DNA of 64,000 nt. Origin: Saccharospirillum alexandrii_A (GTDB lineage Bacteria > Pseudomonadota > Gammaproteobacteria > Pseudomonadales > Natronospirillaceae). The stretch lies in contig NZ_JBHZRJ010000003.1 of NCBI RefSeq assembly GCF_043641555.1, positions 1 through 64,000 on the forward strand. Direction: 5' to 3'. A model generated the notes under the pieces. The model was not told the DNA's origin, ran no database searches, and worked only from the letters and a program-made list of their open reading frames with translations. Of the stretch, positions 42,059-50,359 are shown piece after piece. The translations under genes were made by a program, and so were the position numbers. Numbering within the stretch: the stretch's first letter is position 1; every line of letters starts with the position of its first letter.

Positions 42059-42328
42059 ATGGCATTAACTGTCGAGCAAAAAGCAGAATTGGTAAAAGAA
42101 TTTGGTGGCAGCGAGAGCGACACCGGTTCACCCGAAGTCCAGGTTGCCCTGCTGACCAAGAACATTGAAGGTCTGCAGAGCCACTTTAAAGAGCACGGTA
42201 AAGATCACCACTCGCGTCGTGGTCTGATTCGCATGGTAAACCAGCGTCGTAAGCTGCTGGATTACCTGAAGCGCAAAGACGTTTCCCGTTACGCCAGCCT
42301 GATCAAGCGTCTCGGTCTGCGTCGCTAA
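42059..42328 (+). CDS. rpsO: 30S ribosomal protein S15
   Basis: Primary-binding protein of the 30S central domain, contacting helices 20-22 of 16S rRNA. 89 residues. The sequence GSPEVQVALLT, the HHSRRGL loop (His/Arg residues that bind rRNA) and the ending LGLRR are all canonical. The longer frame beginning at 41756 runs through palindrome C and is not coding. TGGAG precedes the ATG. Confidence 0.97.
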   Translation: MALTVEQKAELVKEFGGSESDTGSPEVQVALLTKNIEGLQSHFKEHGKDHHSRRGLIRMVNQRRKLLDYLKRKDVSRYASLIKRLGLRR

Positions 42329-42345
42329 GCTTAAGCTTCGTGTTA

Positions 42346-42370
42346 CAAGGGCTCCTGTCAGGAGCCCTTG
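42346..42370 (+). terminator. Intrinsic terminator after rpsO
   Basis: CAAGGGCTCCTG/CAGGAGCCCTTG, a perfect 12-bp inverted repeat around a single base, followed by TCATTTCT. In E. coli the rpsO terminator allows partial read-through into pnp; the weak T-tract here would fit that. Confidence 0.7.
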
Positions 42371-42498
42371 TCATTTCTGCACTATGCTCCCTGTTTGCCT
42401 CGCAGGTTGCTAAACTTCCCCTCGCTGTTGACTGGTCTGCTGGTGCCTGGCGCCTGTAGCATGGCCAAATGGCAGTGAAACATCAGGACCACCGTGAA

Positions 42499-42608
42499 CA
42501 ACGATATCTTCCCAGTGCCGGGTACAACCCGCCTGAGGAGCTTCTATCACTGGGCTTTGCAGCGCCTATGAAGCGCAAACGCAAAGCCCAGTGATAGAAG
42601 CATCGTTG
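42499..42608 (+). promoter_or_regulatory. pnp leader double-strand structure (candidate RNase III/PNPase autoregulation site)
   Basis: A perfect 21-bp inverted repeat pairs 42540-42560 with 42581-42601 (GCTTCTATCACTGGG... and its complement). The loop is 20 nt and contains GCGC/GCGC. A second outer stem, CAACGAT/ATCGTTG, pairs 42499-42505 with 42602-42608. It ends about 45 nt before the pnp start. E. coli pnp is autoregulated through RNase III cleavage of such a leader stem, so the same role is likely. Confidence 0.75.
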
Positions 42609-42654
42609 GGATCGGCGTCCATTTTTGACAATGATCGATCATAAGGAGACTCCA

Positions 42655-44799
42655 TTGAGTCATTTAACACCCAAATCACACAGCTTCGAGTTTGGTGGCA
42701 AAACTGTCACTCTGGAAACCAACCGCGTCGCCCGTCAGGCCACCGGTGCCGTTCTGTGTACCATCGATGAGACTGTTGTACTGGCCACCGTGGTTGCCGT
42801 GAAAGAAGCCCGCCCGGATCAGCCGTTTTTCCCGTTGTCGGTGCATTATCAGGAAAAATACTATGCTGCTGGCAAAATTCCTGGTGGTTACCTGAAGCGT
42901 GAAGGCCGTCCTTCTGAGAAAGAGACGCTGACCTCGCGTCTGATCGACCGTCCGATTCGTCCGTTGTTCCCCAAAGGCTTCATGAACGAAGTTCAGGTTG
43001 TGCTGAATGTCGTCTCTGCCAATAAAGAAGACGATCCGGATATCTGTGCCATGCTGGCAACTTCTGCGGCCCTGGCCATCTCCGGTGTACCTTTTGCCGG
43101 TCCGATCGGCGCGGCACGCGTCGGCTACACCGACGACGAAGGGTATCTGCTGAACCCGACTTACACCCAGCTGAAAACCTCACGCCTGAACATGGTCGTC
43201 GCCGGCACGAAAGACGCGGTGCTGATGGTTGAATCCGAAGCCGATGAGCTGACTGAAGACCAGATGCTGGGCGCGGTGTTGTATGCCCATGAAGAATACC
43301 AGAAGGCCGTTGCCGCCATTGATGCCTTCGCAACTGAAAACGGCAAGCCCAAGTGGGAGTTCACCCCTGCGGCCGAGAAGACCGATCTGATCGCGCAGAT
43401 CAGCAGCCAGTACGGTACGCGCATTGCCGATGCCTACCAGGTGTCTGACAAGATGGAACGTTATGGCGTGCTGTCGGCGTTGAAAACCGAGGTCGTTGAA
43501 GCACTGGCCGGTGATGAAGAAGGTCAGCCTTCCGCCGATGATGTCAAAGGTGTGTTCGCCAAGATCGAGAAGCAACTGGTTCGCGCCCGCATCGTTAAGG
43601 GTGAGCCGCGTATCGATGGCCGTGACAACAAGACCGTTCGTCCGATTGAAGTCGAAGTCGGCGTTCTGCCAAGTGCTCACGGTTCTGCGCTGTTTACGCG
43701 TGGTGAAACCCAGGCACTGGTTGCGGTTACCCTCGGTACCCTGCGCGATGGCAAAATGGAAGACATGTTGCACGGCACCATGACCGACAATTTCATGTTC
43801 CACTACAACTTCCCTCCGTTCAGCGTCGGTGAAGCGGGTCGTATGGGTGGCGTAGGCCGTCGTGAGATTGGTCACGGTCGTCTGGCCAAGCGCGGCATTT
43901 TGTCGCTGGTGCCGAACGAAGAGACGTTCCCGTACGCCATGCGTGTCGTGTCTGAGATCACTGAATCGAACGGTTCATCGTCAATGGCCTCTGTGTGTGG
44001 TGCCTCTCTGGCGATGATGGACGCTGGTGTACCCATCAAGCGTCCGGTGGCCGGTATTGCCATGGGCCTGGTCAAGGAAGGTGATGACTTTGCCGTCCTG
44101 ACCGACATTTTGGGCGATGAAGACCACCTCGGCGACATGGACTTTAAAGTCGCTGGTACCGATGTTGGTGTGACGGCATTGCAGATGGACATCAAGATCC
44201 AGGGCATTACCGAGCAGATCATGGAAATCGCACTGGAGCAGGCACACGCAGCCCGCACCCACATTCTGGGTGAAATGGCGCATGTGATCTCCAGCTCGCG
44301 TACTGAGCTGTCTGACAACGCCCCGACCATGGACACCATGAAAGTCGATACCGACAAGATTCGTGACGTGATCGGCAAGGGTGGCGCAACCATTCGCGCC
44401 ATCGTTGAAGAAACCGGCGCCCAGGTCGACATTCAGGACGACGGCACCGTACGCCTGTACGCCCCGACCAAAGAGTCTGCCCTGGCCGCGCGCAACAAGA
44501 TCCTGTCGATCGTGACCGAGCCGGAACCCGGTTCTGTATACCAGGGCAAGGTGGTGCGGATCGCTGATTTTGGCGCATTCGTGCAGTTCTTGCCGGGTAA
44601 GGATGGTTTGGTGCACATCTCCCAGATCGCCGATCGCCGCATTGCCAAGGTGACAGACGAGATCAACGAAGGCGATACCGTCATCGTCAAGATTCTCGAT
44701 GTCGACAACCGTGGCCGGGTCAAGCTGTCCATGCGTGAAGTGACCGCTGAAGAGAAGGCAGGCTTCGAAGACGCTGACGCTGTCATCGTCGAAGAATAA
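42655..44799 (+). CDS. pnp: Polynucleotide phosphorylase
   Basis: 3'-to-5' phosphorolytic exoribonuclease and degradosome component. 714 residues from the TTG at 42655, chosen because AAGGAG lies 6 nt upstream; E. coli pnp also starts with TTG. Two RNase PH-like cores (about 1-220 and 300-545) are followed by a KH domain (DVIGKGGATIRAI, about 560) and an S1 domain (GSVYQGKVVRIADFGAFV, about 622-690). The leader carries a long hairpin. Confidence 0.97.
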   Translation: MSHLTPKSHSFEFGGKTVTLETNRVARQATGAVLCTIDETVVLATVVAVKEARPDQPFFPLSVHYQEKYYAAGKIPGGYLKREGRPSEKETLTSRLIDRPIRPLFPKGFMNEVQVVLNVVSANKEDDPDICAMLATSAALAISGVPFAGPIGAARVGYTDDEGYLLNPTYTQLKTSRLNMVVAGTKDAVLMVESEADELTEDQMLGAVLYAHEEYQKAVAAIDAFATENGKPKWEFTPAAEKTDLIAQISSQYGTRIADAYQVSDKMERYGVLSALKTEVVEALAGDEEGQPSADDVKGVFAKIEKQLVRARIVKGEPRIDGRDNKTVRPIEVEVGVLPSAHGSALFTRGETQALVAVTLGTLRDGKMEDMLHGTMTDNFMFHYNFPPFSVGEAGRMGGVGRREIGHGRLAKRGILSLVPNEETFPYAMRVVSEITESNGSSSMASVCGASLAMMDAGVPIKRPVAGIAMGLVKEGDDFAVLTDILGDEDHLGDMDFKVAGTDVGVTALQMDIKIQGITEQIMEIALEQAHAARTHILGEMAHVISSSRTELSDNAPTMDTMKVDTDKIRDVIGKGGATIRAIVEETGAQVDIQDDGTVRLYAPTKESALAARNKILSIVTEPEPGSVYQGKVVRIADFGAFVQFLPGKDGLVHISQIADRRIAKVTDEINEGDTVIVKILDVDNRGRVKLSMREVTAEEKAGFEDADAVIVEE

Positions 44800-44824
44800 C
44801 CACCGGCTTAATTGAGCCCAATGC

Positions 44825-44852
44825 AAAGCCCCGACTGGTTCGGGGCTTTTTT
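44825..44852 (+). terminator. Intrinsic terminator after pnp
   Basis: AAAGCCCCGA/TCGGGGCTTT with T6, 26 nt past the pnp stop. Confidence 0.88.
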
Positions 44853-44959
44853 ATGGGTGAACGCGCGACGCAAGCGCCGCCCTGACGAAGCTCCGGCCCG
44901 GTGTAAAGGCGTTTAAGGCGGTTGCGCACCGGCTCATCCAGTGGTTGAATGTCGGAACT

Positions 44960-46156
44960 ATGACATCAGCAACGAGCCCCTACATGGACACGCCCCGGTT
45001 CTGGGTGCACCACCCTGACTCAACCCAGGCTGCAGTGCATCTTGCGCTGCAATGGCTTGCGTTCGTCTACCCCACCAGTGAAATGCACCTGGAAGCTACC
45101 CTGCGTGAAGCGCTGCCTTATACCGATGACGAATTGAGTCAGCGCTGGCGCATCTTCCTCGAAGAAAAAGACATCGACGATCATGTGCAGGCCCTGCAAT
45201 GGCTGTCGTCTACCCTGTCGAAAGAGCAACTGCCTTTTCTGATCGAAAGTTGCTGGCGATTGTTGCTGGTTAATCATGACTTGCCCAGCCATGTGCCTCT
45301 GGCACTGCGGTTGCTCGGCCGGGTTCTGAAAGTTCCTGAGTTTCATATCCTCGATATTGGCAAAAAAGTTCAGAAAGAACTTGAGCAACAGCCTACAGAC
45401 GTCACACGCGCCCCGCTGTTACCTGAAGACCCGCGTTATCTTGATCGGATCGAATGGCGTTTGTACGGCATGAGTGACCCGATTCGGCGCACCAGCAATG
45501 TTGACGATGGCAGAAACGGCGGCCGTTTCCGGCTTGCCAGTGCCTTTGTGGCAGGTCTGGTGGTGGGCGCCGGCAGTCTGGCGTTTCTGGTCTGGGGGCC
45601 GCCGCAGCTGGGGCGTGAGCCGGTCCCGAGAATGTCGCACCAGGGTGCGCCATTACCCGCGACCAGCCTGGCCGCCTCTGCGGACGAATCGGAAGGAAGC
45701 CAAATGTCCGAATCGGTTCTGGGTGCCAGCACACTGGATCAATCAAACTTGCCGGAGGCAAGCCCTGAACAGGCGACTTCGCTGGCAGCACCAGAGGATG
45801 AATCCACCGGGGAGGCAGAAGTCACCGACGTCAGCGACCCAGAGGAAACGGTCGCGGCATCAGATGGCGAAGCGTCGCCGCAGAGCCTGGTGTCACAGTC
45901 GGAACCGGAAGCCGTGCCAGGTGCGGACTCAATCGCTGAACCGGTGACCGATGAACCTGACGTTCTGATGCAAGTGACCGCTTCGATTCTGAACGTGCGT
46001 GAGGCACCCTCCACTGAGTCTGATGTCATCATCAAGCTGGGAGAGGGTGCACGGGTTTGGATGGAGCCTGAAGGCTCCCAGGGGACCTGGAACCGGATTC
46101 GGGTCGAGGGCCGCGTGGGTTATGCCAGCAGCCGATTCATGGAACCCGTAAACTGA
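44960..46156 (+). CDS. Membrane protein with an N-terminal helical domain and C-terminal SH3b domain
   Basis: About 398 residues from the ATG at 44960. Parts: a helical cytoplasmic domain (about 10-140) not recognised, a single membrane helix (about 190-212), a long Ser/Glu/Pro-rich acidic linker (about 215-335) and a bacterial SH3 domain (about 335-395). The SH3 domain has VTASILNVREAPSTESDVI and GYASSRFMEPV. The SH3b domain would be periplasmic and probably binds peptidoglycan. A monocistronic gene between pnp and the replication pair; function unknown. Confidence 0.72.
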   Translation: MTSATSPYMDTPRFWVHHPDSTQAAVHLALQWLAFVYPTSEMHLEATLREALPYTDDELSQRWRIFLEEKDIDDHVQALQWLSSTLSKEQLPFLIESCWRLLLVNHDLPSHVPLALRLLGRVLKVPEFHILDIGKKVQKELEQQPTDVTRAPLLPEDPRYLDRIEWRLYGMSDPIRRTSNVDDGRNGGRFRLASAFVAGLVVGAGSLAFLVWGPPQLGREPVPRMSHQGAPLPATSLAASADESEGSQMSESVLGASTLDQSNLPEASPEQATSLAAPEDESTGEAEVTDVSDPEETVAASDGEASPQSLVSQSEPEAVPGADSIAEPVTDEPDVLMQVTASILNVREAPSTESDVIIKLGEGARVWMEPEGSQGTWNRIRVEGRVGYASSRFMEPVN

Positions 46157-46230
46157 GTTCGAGTACGGCTTGAGGCCCAGTGAAAGAACGAACACCGATC
46201 GGTTAGGCAGTCGCGGCGCCGGTTAAGACA

Positions 46231-47025
46231 CTATGCTGGCAACGTGACCGTCACGCCAAGCTCGTCCAGCCGCTGGCGGCTGTGTTCCCGGTACCGTTCC
46301 CGCACCTCTGAACCCGGTGGTTTCTCCAGATAGTAGGCCAGCTTGTAGGCGACCGGCGCCTCAACACCGGCCTGTTCGAGTGTTTTGACCAGGTTCAGTT
46401 CTGCACTGGTATCCGGGTCGGGCAGGGCGATGGCCGGTTCGCTGACCACCAGTTCCTCGCCGCGCGCCACCTGATTCACCCTTTCCTGATACGCCTTTTC
46501 AAACGGCGGCCAGCTGTAACGCTCGGCCTCTGTGCGCATTCTGAAAAAACCAACATCCCGCGCCGCCAGGTGCACGGCCGCATGCGACCAGTGCCGGTTG
46601 GCCGGTGAATGACTGTTCTGGCAAGCCTCGAGATAGGCTTCACGAATGCCTGGCAGCCCTAGCGCTTCGGGCTGGGGTTGCAGTAGCTGAACGAAGTCGG
46701 CAATGGTCGGTGGCCAGGCAAATTCGAGTTTGCAGCGTTCCAGAGCGTACTCAACCAGATGCGCTGGTGTTCCGGCCAGACTGTAGGCCCATTCCCGCTT
46801 GGCCAGTGTCAGCGTCGATTCATCGCCGTAGGCGCTCTCGAATTTGTGGGTATAGATATGGTGGAAGCGAGCGAAAATCATGTTGACCAGCAGTTTGGTC
46901 TCGTGGTCGAGCGCGCCGCCGCTACCAGTCGGTGTCCCGGATGTTGCGGAGAGCTTCCCGGACTTTAGCCCGTTTTTCGCGAGCAGGGTTTGCAGGCTCT
47001 TGGGTGTGTTGTTGGGTTCGCTCAT
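46231..47025 (-). CDS. Phage-lambda-P-like replication protein (putative helicase loader)
   Basis: A 264-residue protein whose order of motifs follows lambda P. It has a helical REWAYSLAG segment (77-85), PPTIADFVQLL (105-115, like the PSPGQF segment of P), LPGIREAYLEA (124-134), HWSHAAV (145-151) and a VARGEEL motif followed by EP (186-197). Lambda P delivers DnaB helicase to DNA. Identity is low and judged by eye, so this is a family-level inference. Its ATG has AAGGG upstream and it overlaps the DnaT-like gene by 104 bp. No phage genes surround it. Confidence 0.6.
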   Translation of the reverse strand: MSEPNNTPKSLQTLLAKNGLKSGKLSATSGTPTGSGGALDHETKLLVNMIFARFHHIYTHKFESAYGDESTLTLAKREWAYSLAGTPAHLVEYALERCKLEFAWPPTIADFVQLLQPQPEALGLPGIREAYLEACQNSHSPANRHWSHAAVHLAARDVGFFRMRTEAERYSWPPFEKAYQERVNQVARGEELVVSEPAIALPDPDTSAELNLVKTLEQAGVEAPVAYKLAYYLEKPPGSEVRERYREHSRQRLDELGVTVTLPA

Positions 47026-47731
47026 GTCGGCCCTTGTTGTTCAGTTGATCGTGCCAGGAACGCTGGACCCAGTTCAGGAAACGGACGTCCCAGCTGAATT
47101 CGGCTCTGTCTTTGTCCTGATAATACTGTCTGAATTTTGGCAGTTCCGCCAATGCATAGGTCAGTGGAATATCGTGAAACGAGAGCAACCCGGGAAATTC
47201 GGGGCTGGGCTCCCAGTCAGGATGCATCCGGGTGCGTTCGGCGCGCACGGAGTTCATGTCGGGTTTCTCGGGCTTCAGATAGGCCAGATCATCCTGCATC
47301 TGATTTCGGCGCCGGGCATCGTTCATGCCTGATTGCGGCGAGTTGCCCGTGTCTGGCGCAGGAGCCGGCCGGTTCATGCTTCTAACCGGAACCCGCTCGA
47401 CCGGTATGGCCTCTGCCGGTTTGGCGTCCGTTTTCGCATCAGGCCAGGGTTCGGGTGGTACTAGGCTGTCGTCGAGGTCTTCCAGGTGCACATGCCAGGG
47501 GTCTTCATTATGCACAGTCAGCAGCCCCTGTGCCTGAACCCGGCGCAATACGGCACTGAGCTGGGCGCTGCTCCAGAAGGGTAGCAGCTGCTGTCGATGG
47601 TGTTCAGTCAGGGTGACCCGTGACCCGAGCAGCAGGGCCATTTCCGTCAGGAGTTGGTACAATAGCGCCTCTTCCAATCCCAGGGTTTCCGCCAGGGCGG
47701 GAGAGACCACTAATACTTTCTCAGGGATCAC
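46922..47731 (-). CDS. DnaT-like primosomal/replication protein
   Basis: 269 residues starting at GTG (GAGGA upstream). The N-terminal 85 residues look like a winged-helix. A Pro/Arg-rich linker follows, and then a DnaT-type single-strand-DNA-binding domain (about 168-228: MHPDWEPSPEFPGLL, FRQYYQDKDR, FSWDVRFLNWVQR). In E. coli DnaT works with DnaC in replication restart. Here the partner gene next to it is lambda-P-like instead of dnaC. Confidence 0.78.
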   Translation of the reverse strand: MIPEKVLVVSPALAETLGLEEALLYQLLTEMALLLGSRVTLTEHHRQQLLPFWSSAQLSAVLRRVQAQGLLTVHNEDPWHVHLEDLDDSLVPPEPWPDAKTDAKPAEAIPVERVPVRSMNRPAPAPDTGNSPQSGMNDARRRNQMQDDLAYLKPEKPDMNSVRAERTRMHPDWEPSPEFPGLLSFHDIPLTYALAELPKFRQYYQDKDRAEFSWDVRFLNWVQRSWHDQLNNKGRHERTQQHTQEPANPAREKRAKVREALRNIRDTDW

Positions 47732-48092
47732 ACAGAGTCCTCAATGGTTAATGCCGTCACCGGGATTGATGCGCCGCGCTCAGTTGGGCGGTCCCGGTGT
47801 CGGTTAAATGCAGACTGGCCAGTCTAGCACTGGCACCCCCCGGGCGGGAATGACTTATCGGCTATAGCGGACGAATCCGGGTCAGGGTACCCTGCCGCAG
47901 CGTTTGGAGTCCCTTTGTGGCACTGGTCCGCTCCGGCCGCCGGGGTTGCCTCTATGGGGTCGGCGTAAATCCGTCCCTGGAGCCTAGGCCGCAGCATCCT
48001 TGCTGCGGACTTCCCCATAGAGGCAACCCCGGCAACCGGCGCTAGTCACCTCGGCTAACTACAAATTTAGAGCCCATAAACAAGGCGTTGTA
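47732..48092. other. Gene-free region before the ABC-2 exporter genes
   Basis: 361 bp between the DnaT-like gene and the ABC ATPase (divergent). It contains palindrome D and no plausible small ORF. Promoters for both directions must be here but none scored well by eye. Confidence 0.5.
47933..48039. repeat. Dispersed intergenic palindrome, copy D
   Basis: Outer CCGG/CCGG, a 2x2 internal loop, then a perfect 21-bp inner stem (47939-47959 with 48013-48033). The 53-nt core (47960-48012) has the hairpin CCGCAGCA/TGCTGCGG. Left flank CACTGGTCCGC and right flank GCGCTAGTCAC are shared with other copies. Confidence 0.9.
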
Positions 48093-48971
48093 ATGAACGA
48101 TCTCTTGAGTGTTCACAATCTGGTGAAACGCTACAAACAGCTTACGGCCGTTGACGGCATCAGTTTTTCGGTGGCTAAAGGGCAATGCTTCGGGCTTCTG
48201 GGGCCGAACGGTGCGGGTAAGACCACCACCATTGAAATGATGGAAGGCATCAGCAAACCCACCTCGGGCGAAGTAAGACTCTTTGGTGAACCGGCCTCAC
48301 GGAAAGCGTTCGAGCGGGTGGGTATTCAGTTTCAGAATACGGCCCTGCAGGACTATTTGACGGTGGGCGAGACCTTGAAGCTGTTCGCTGCCTTTTATAC
48401 GAAAACCATTGATCGGGATGAACTGGTCGAATTGTGTTCACTGGGTGAGTTTCTGAACCGGGATGCGCGCAAATTGTCAGGTGGCCAGCGTCAGCGTTTG
48501 TTGCTGGCGCTGGCGTTGATTAACGATCCGGACCTGGTGTTTCTGGATGAGCCGACGACCGGGCTGGATCCGCAGTCGCGCCGGAATTTCTGGGAGCTGG
48601 TGCAAGCCATTAAGCGCCGTGGCAAGACCATTGTGCTGACCACGCATTATATGGACGAGGCGGAAACCCTCTGCGACGACATTGCCATTATGGATAAAGG
48701 GCGCATTGTCGAGCGGGGGTCTCCGGCTCAATTGCTAGATCGTCATTTTGAGGGCGTTATGGTGCACTTGCCAGCCTCGGCGGTCGAGGGGAAGGTCTTG
48801 CCCTTCGAGATGCTCATGAACCGGGAGCGGGTCGAGATTCAGACGACAGCGGTGGACGCCACGGTACGCCAGCTTGCCGACGCTCAGGTCTCGCTGACGG
48901 GCCTGCAGGTGAAAAGCCCCAATCTGGAAGATCTTTTTCTTAAACTCACCGGCCATGCCCTGCGCGCCTGA
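48093..48971 (+). CDS. ABC-2-type transporter ATP-binding protein
   Basis: 292-residue exporter ATPase. Walker A GPNGAGKTT (about 38), signature LSGGQRQRLLLALAL (about 129), Walker B LVFLDEPTTGLDP. The C-terminal 80 residues are the regulatory extension usual in DrrA/NatA-type ATPases. The permease follows 18 bp downstream. Likely drug, lipid or polysaccharide export; substrate unknown. Confidence 0.9.
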   Translation: MNDLLSVHNLVKRYKQLTAVDGISFSVAKGQCFGLLGPNGAGKTTTIEMMEGISKPTSGEVRLFGEPASRKAFERVGIQFQNTALQDYLTVGETLKLFAAFYTKTIDRDELVELCSLGEFLNRDARKLSGGQRQRLLLALALINDPDLVFLDEPTTGLDPQSRRNFWELVQAIKRRGKTIVLTTHYMDEAETLCDDIAIMDKGRIVERGSPAQLLDRHFEGVMVHLPASAVEGKVLPFEMLMNRERVEIQTTAVDATVRQLADAQVSLTGLQVKSPNLEDLFLKLTGHALRA

Positions 48972-48989
48972 TCGAAAGGAGAACCCCCG

Positions 48990-50000
48990 ATGATGAGCCG
49001 TCTGCTGGCCGTCTTTAATGCCCGCAACAAGGAATTCTGGCGTGACCGGAGTTCACTCGCCTGGAACTTTGCCTTTCCGTTTCTGCTGGTGTTTGGTTTC
49101 TATTTCATTTTTGGCCAGGGCATGCCGATGTTCAAGGTTGGGATCATCAGTGAGCAGGATGCCTATATCTCACAGCCCGCCTTCATGCGGCTAAGCCATA
49201 TACAGTTTGTGCCCTACGAGGAGCTAGACGAGGCATTGAACCGGGCCCGGCGCCATCAGATTGATCTGGTGCTGGATCTTGACCGGAAGTTGTACTGGGT
49301 TAACGAAGAAAGTCGCAATGGCTATGTGGCTGAACGTTTGCTGGTCAATGCGGATCCCGAGTTCAACCGGCGTGTGGTGCAGGGCGAGCCGATTCGCTAC
49401 GTTGACTGGGTGCTGCCCGGCATCATCGGCATGAACATCATGTTCAGTTCGCTGTTCGGGGTTGGCTATGCGATTGTCCGCTACCGTAAGAATGGGGTTT
49501 TGAAACGGCTCAAGGCAACGCCGCTGTCGGCGTTCGAGTTTGTGTCGGCGCAGATTCTGTCGCGACTGCTGACCGTCATGCTGGTGGCATCGATCATCTA
49601 TTTTGGCAGTCACTGGGCCTTGTCGACGCTGATGCTGGGCAACGCCTTCAGTTTGTTGCTGACGCTGTTCATTGGCGCTCTGGCGCTGATTTCACTCGGG
49701 TTGGCGGTGGCCAGCCGGTCGCGAAGTGAGGAACTGACAGGCGGCCTGATGAACATGGCCACCTGGCCGATGATGGGCTTGTCGCAAGTCTGGTTCTCGC
49801 TGGAAGGGGCACCGCCAATGGTGCAATCCATCGCCAATGCCTTGCCGCTGACGCACCTGGTAAGTGCCGCCCGGGAGATAACGACGGAAGGCGCAAGCCT
49901 GATGCAGGTGAGTGACCATTTACTGATCCTGCTCGGGATGACAGCCTTGTTTCTGGGCATCGCCGCCCTGTTGTTTAACTGGGACAGCGATCACCGCTGA
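48990..50000 (+). CDS. ABC-2-type transporter permease
   Basis: 336-residue membrane subunit with one N-terminal helix (about 25-45), an extracytoplasmic domain (about 50-145) and five more helices (about 150-330). This is the ABC2_membrane topology. AAGGAG lies before its ATG. Partner of the ATPase at 48093. Confidence 0.9.
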   Translation: MMSRLLAVFNARNKEFWRDRSSLAWNFAFPFLLVFGFYFIFGQGMPMFKVGIISEQDAYISQPAFMRLSHIQFVPYEELDEALNRARRHQIDLVLDLDRKLYWVNEESRNGYVAERLLVNADPEFNRRVVQGEPIRYVDWVLPGIIGMNIMFSSLFGVGYAIVRYRKNGVLKRLKATPLSAFEFVSAQILSRLLTVMLVASIIYFGSHWALSTLMLGNAFSLLLTLFIGALALISLGLAVASRSRSEELTGGLMNMATWPMMGLSQVWFSLEGAPPMVQSIANALPLTHLVSAAREITTEGASLMQVSDHLLILLGMTALFLGIAALLFNWDSDHR

Positions 50001-50013
50001 ACAGTGTCGGCTG

Positions 50014-50202
50014 TTATTTCTTGCGCAAGGTCGACAGCCCAAACGGCAGGTAGGCAGGGCAAACCCGTACAACAGCGGTGGCCACCAGCACTACGCCGAT
50101 GATGCCCCACCAGCCGATGACTCCGGTGAGCCCCAGCGCGATGAGGATGATACCGGCGATCAGGCGAAGCGTGCGATCGGTCGTGCCCATGTTGATCTTC
50201 AT
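50014..50202 (-). CDS. DUF2892 (YgaP-like) small membrane protein
   Basis: 62 residues with two hydrophobic helices (about 12-30 and 32-48) and the conserved ending RVCPAYLPFGLSTL. DUF2892 domains occur alone or fused to rhodanese (YgaP). AAGGAG lies 8 nt before the ATG, supporting a real small gene. Function unknown. Confidence 0.87.
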   Translation of the reverse strand: MKINMGTTDRTLRLIAGIILIALGLTGVIGWWGIIGVVLVATAVVRVCPAYLPFGLSTLRKK

Positions 50203-50291
50203 AGCGATGACTCCTTTTATTAGTGCAGTCTAATATATAGGTGATATAAGGCGGTGTCACCTGTCTTCAGTCTAGTCGACTTTTAGCCTGC

Positions 50292-50318
50292 TTGATTCGC
50301 CCCGGTTTAGTCTATACT
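50292..50318 (+). promoter_or_regulatory. Sigma-70-like promoter for the MFS gene
   Basis: TTGATT (50292-50297), 15-bp spacer, TATACT (50313-50318), 42 nt before the ATG. Confidence 0.5.
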
Positions 50319-50359
50319 GCCGGGCTTCAATCCCTGTTCCAAAGCCGTACGGAAGTGGT

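Noticed and set aside
46231..47731. Prophage remnant around the P-like and DnaT-like genes
   Set aside because: No integrase, attachment site, repressor, structural or lysis gene on either side; neighbours are core chromosomal or transporter genes.
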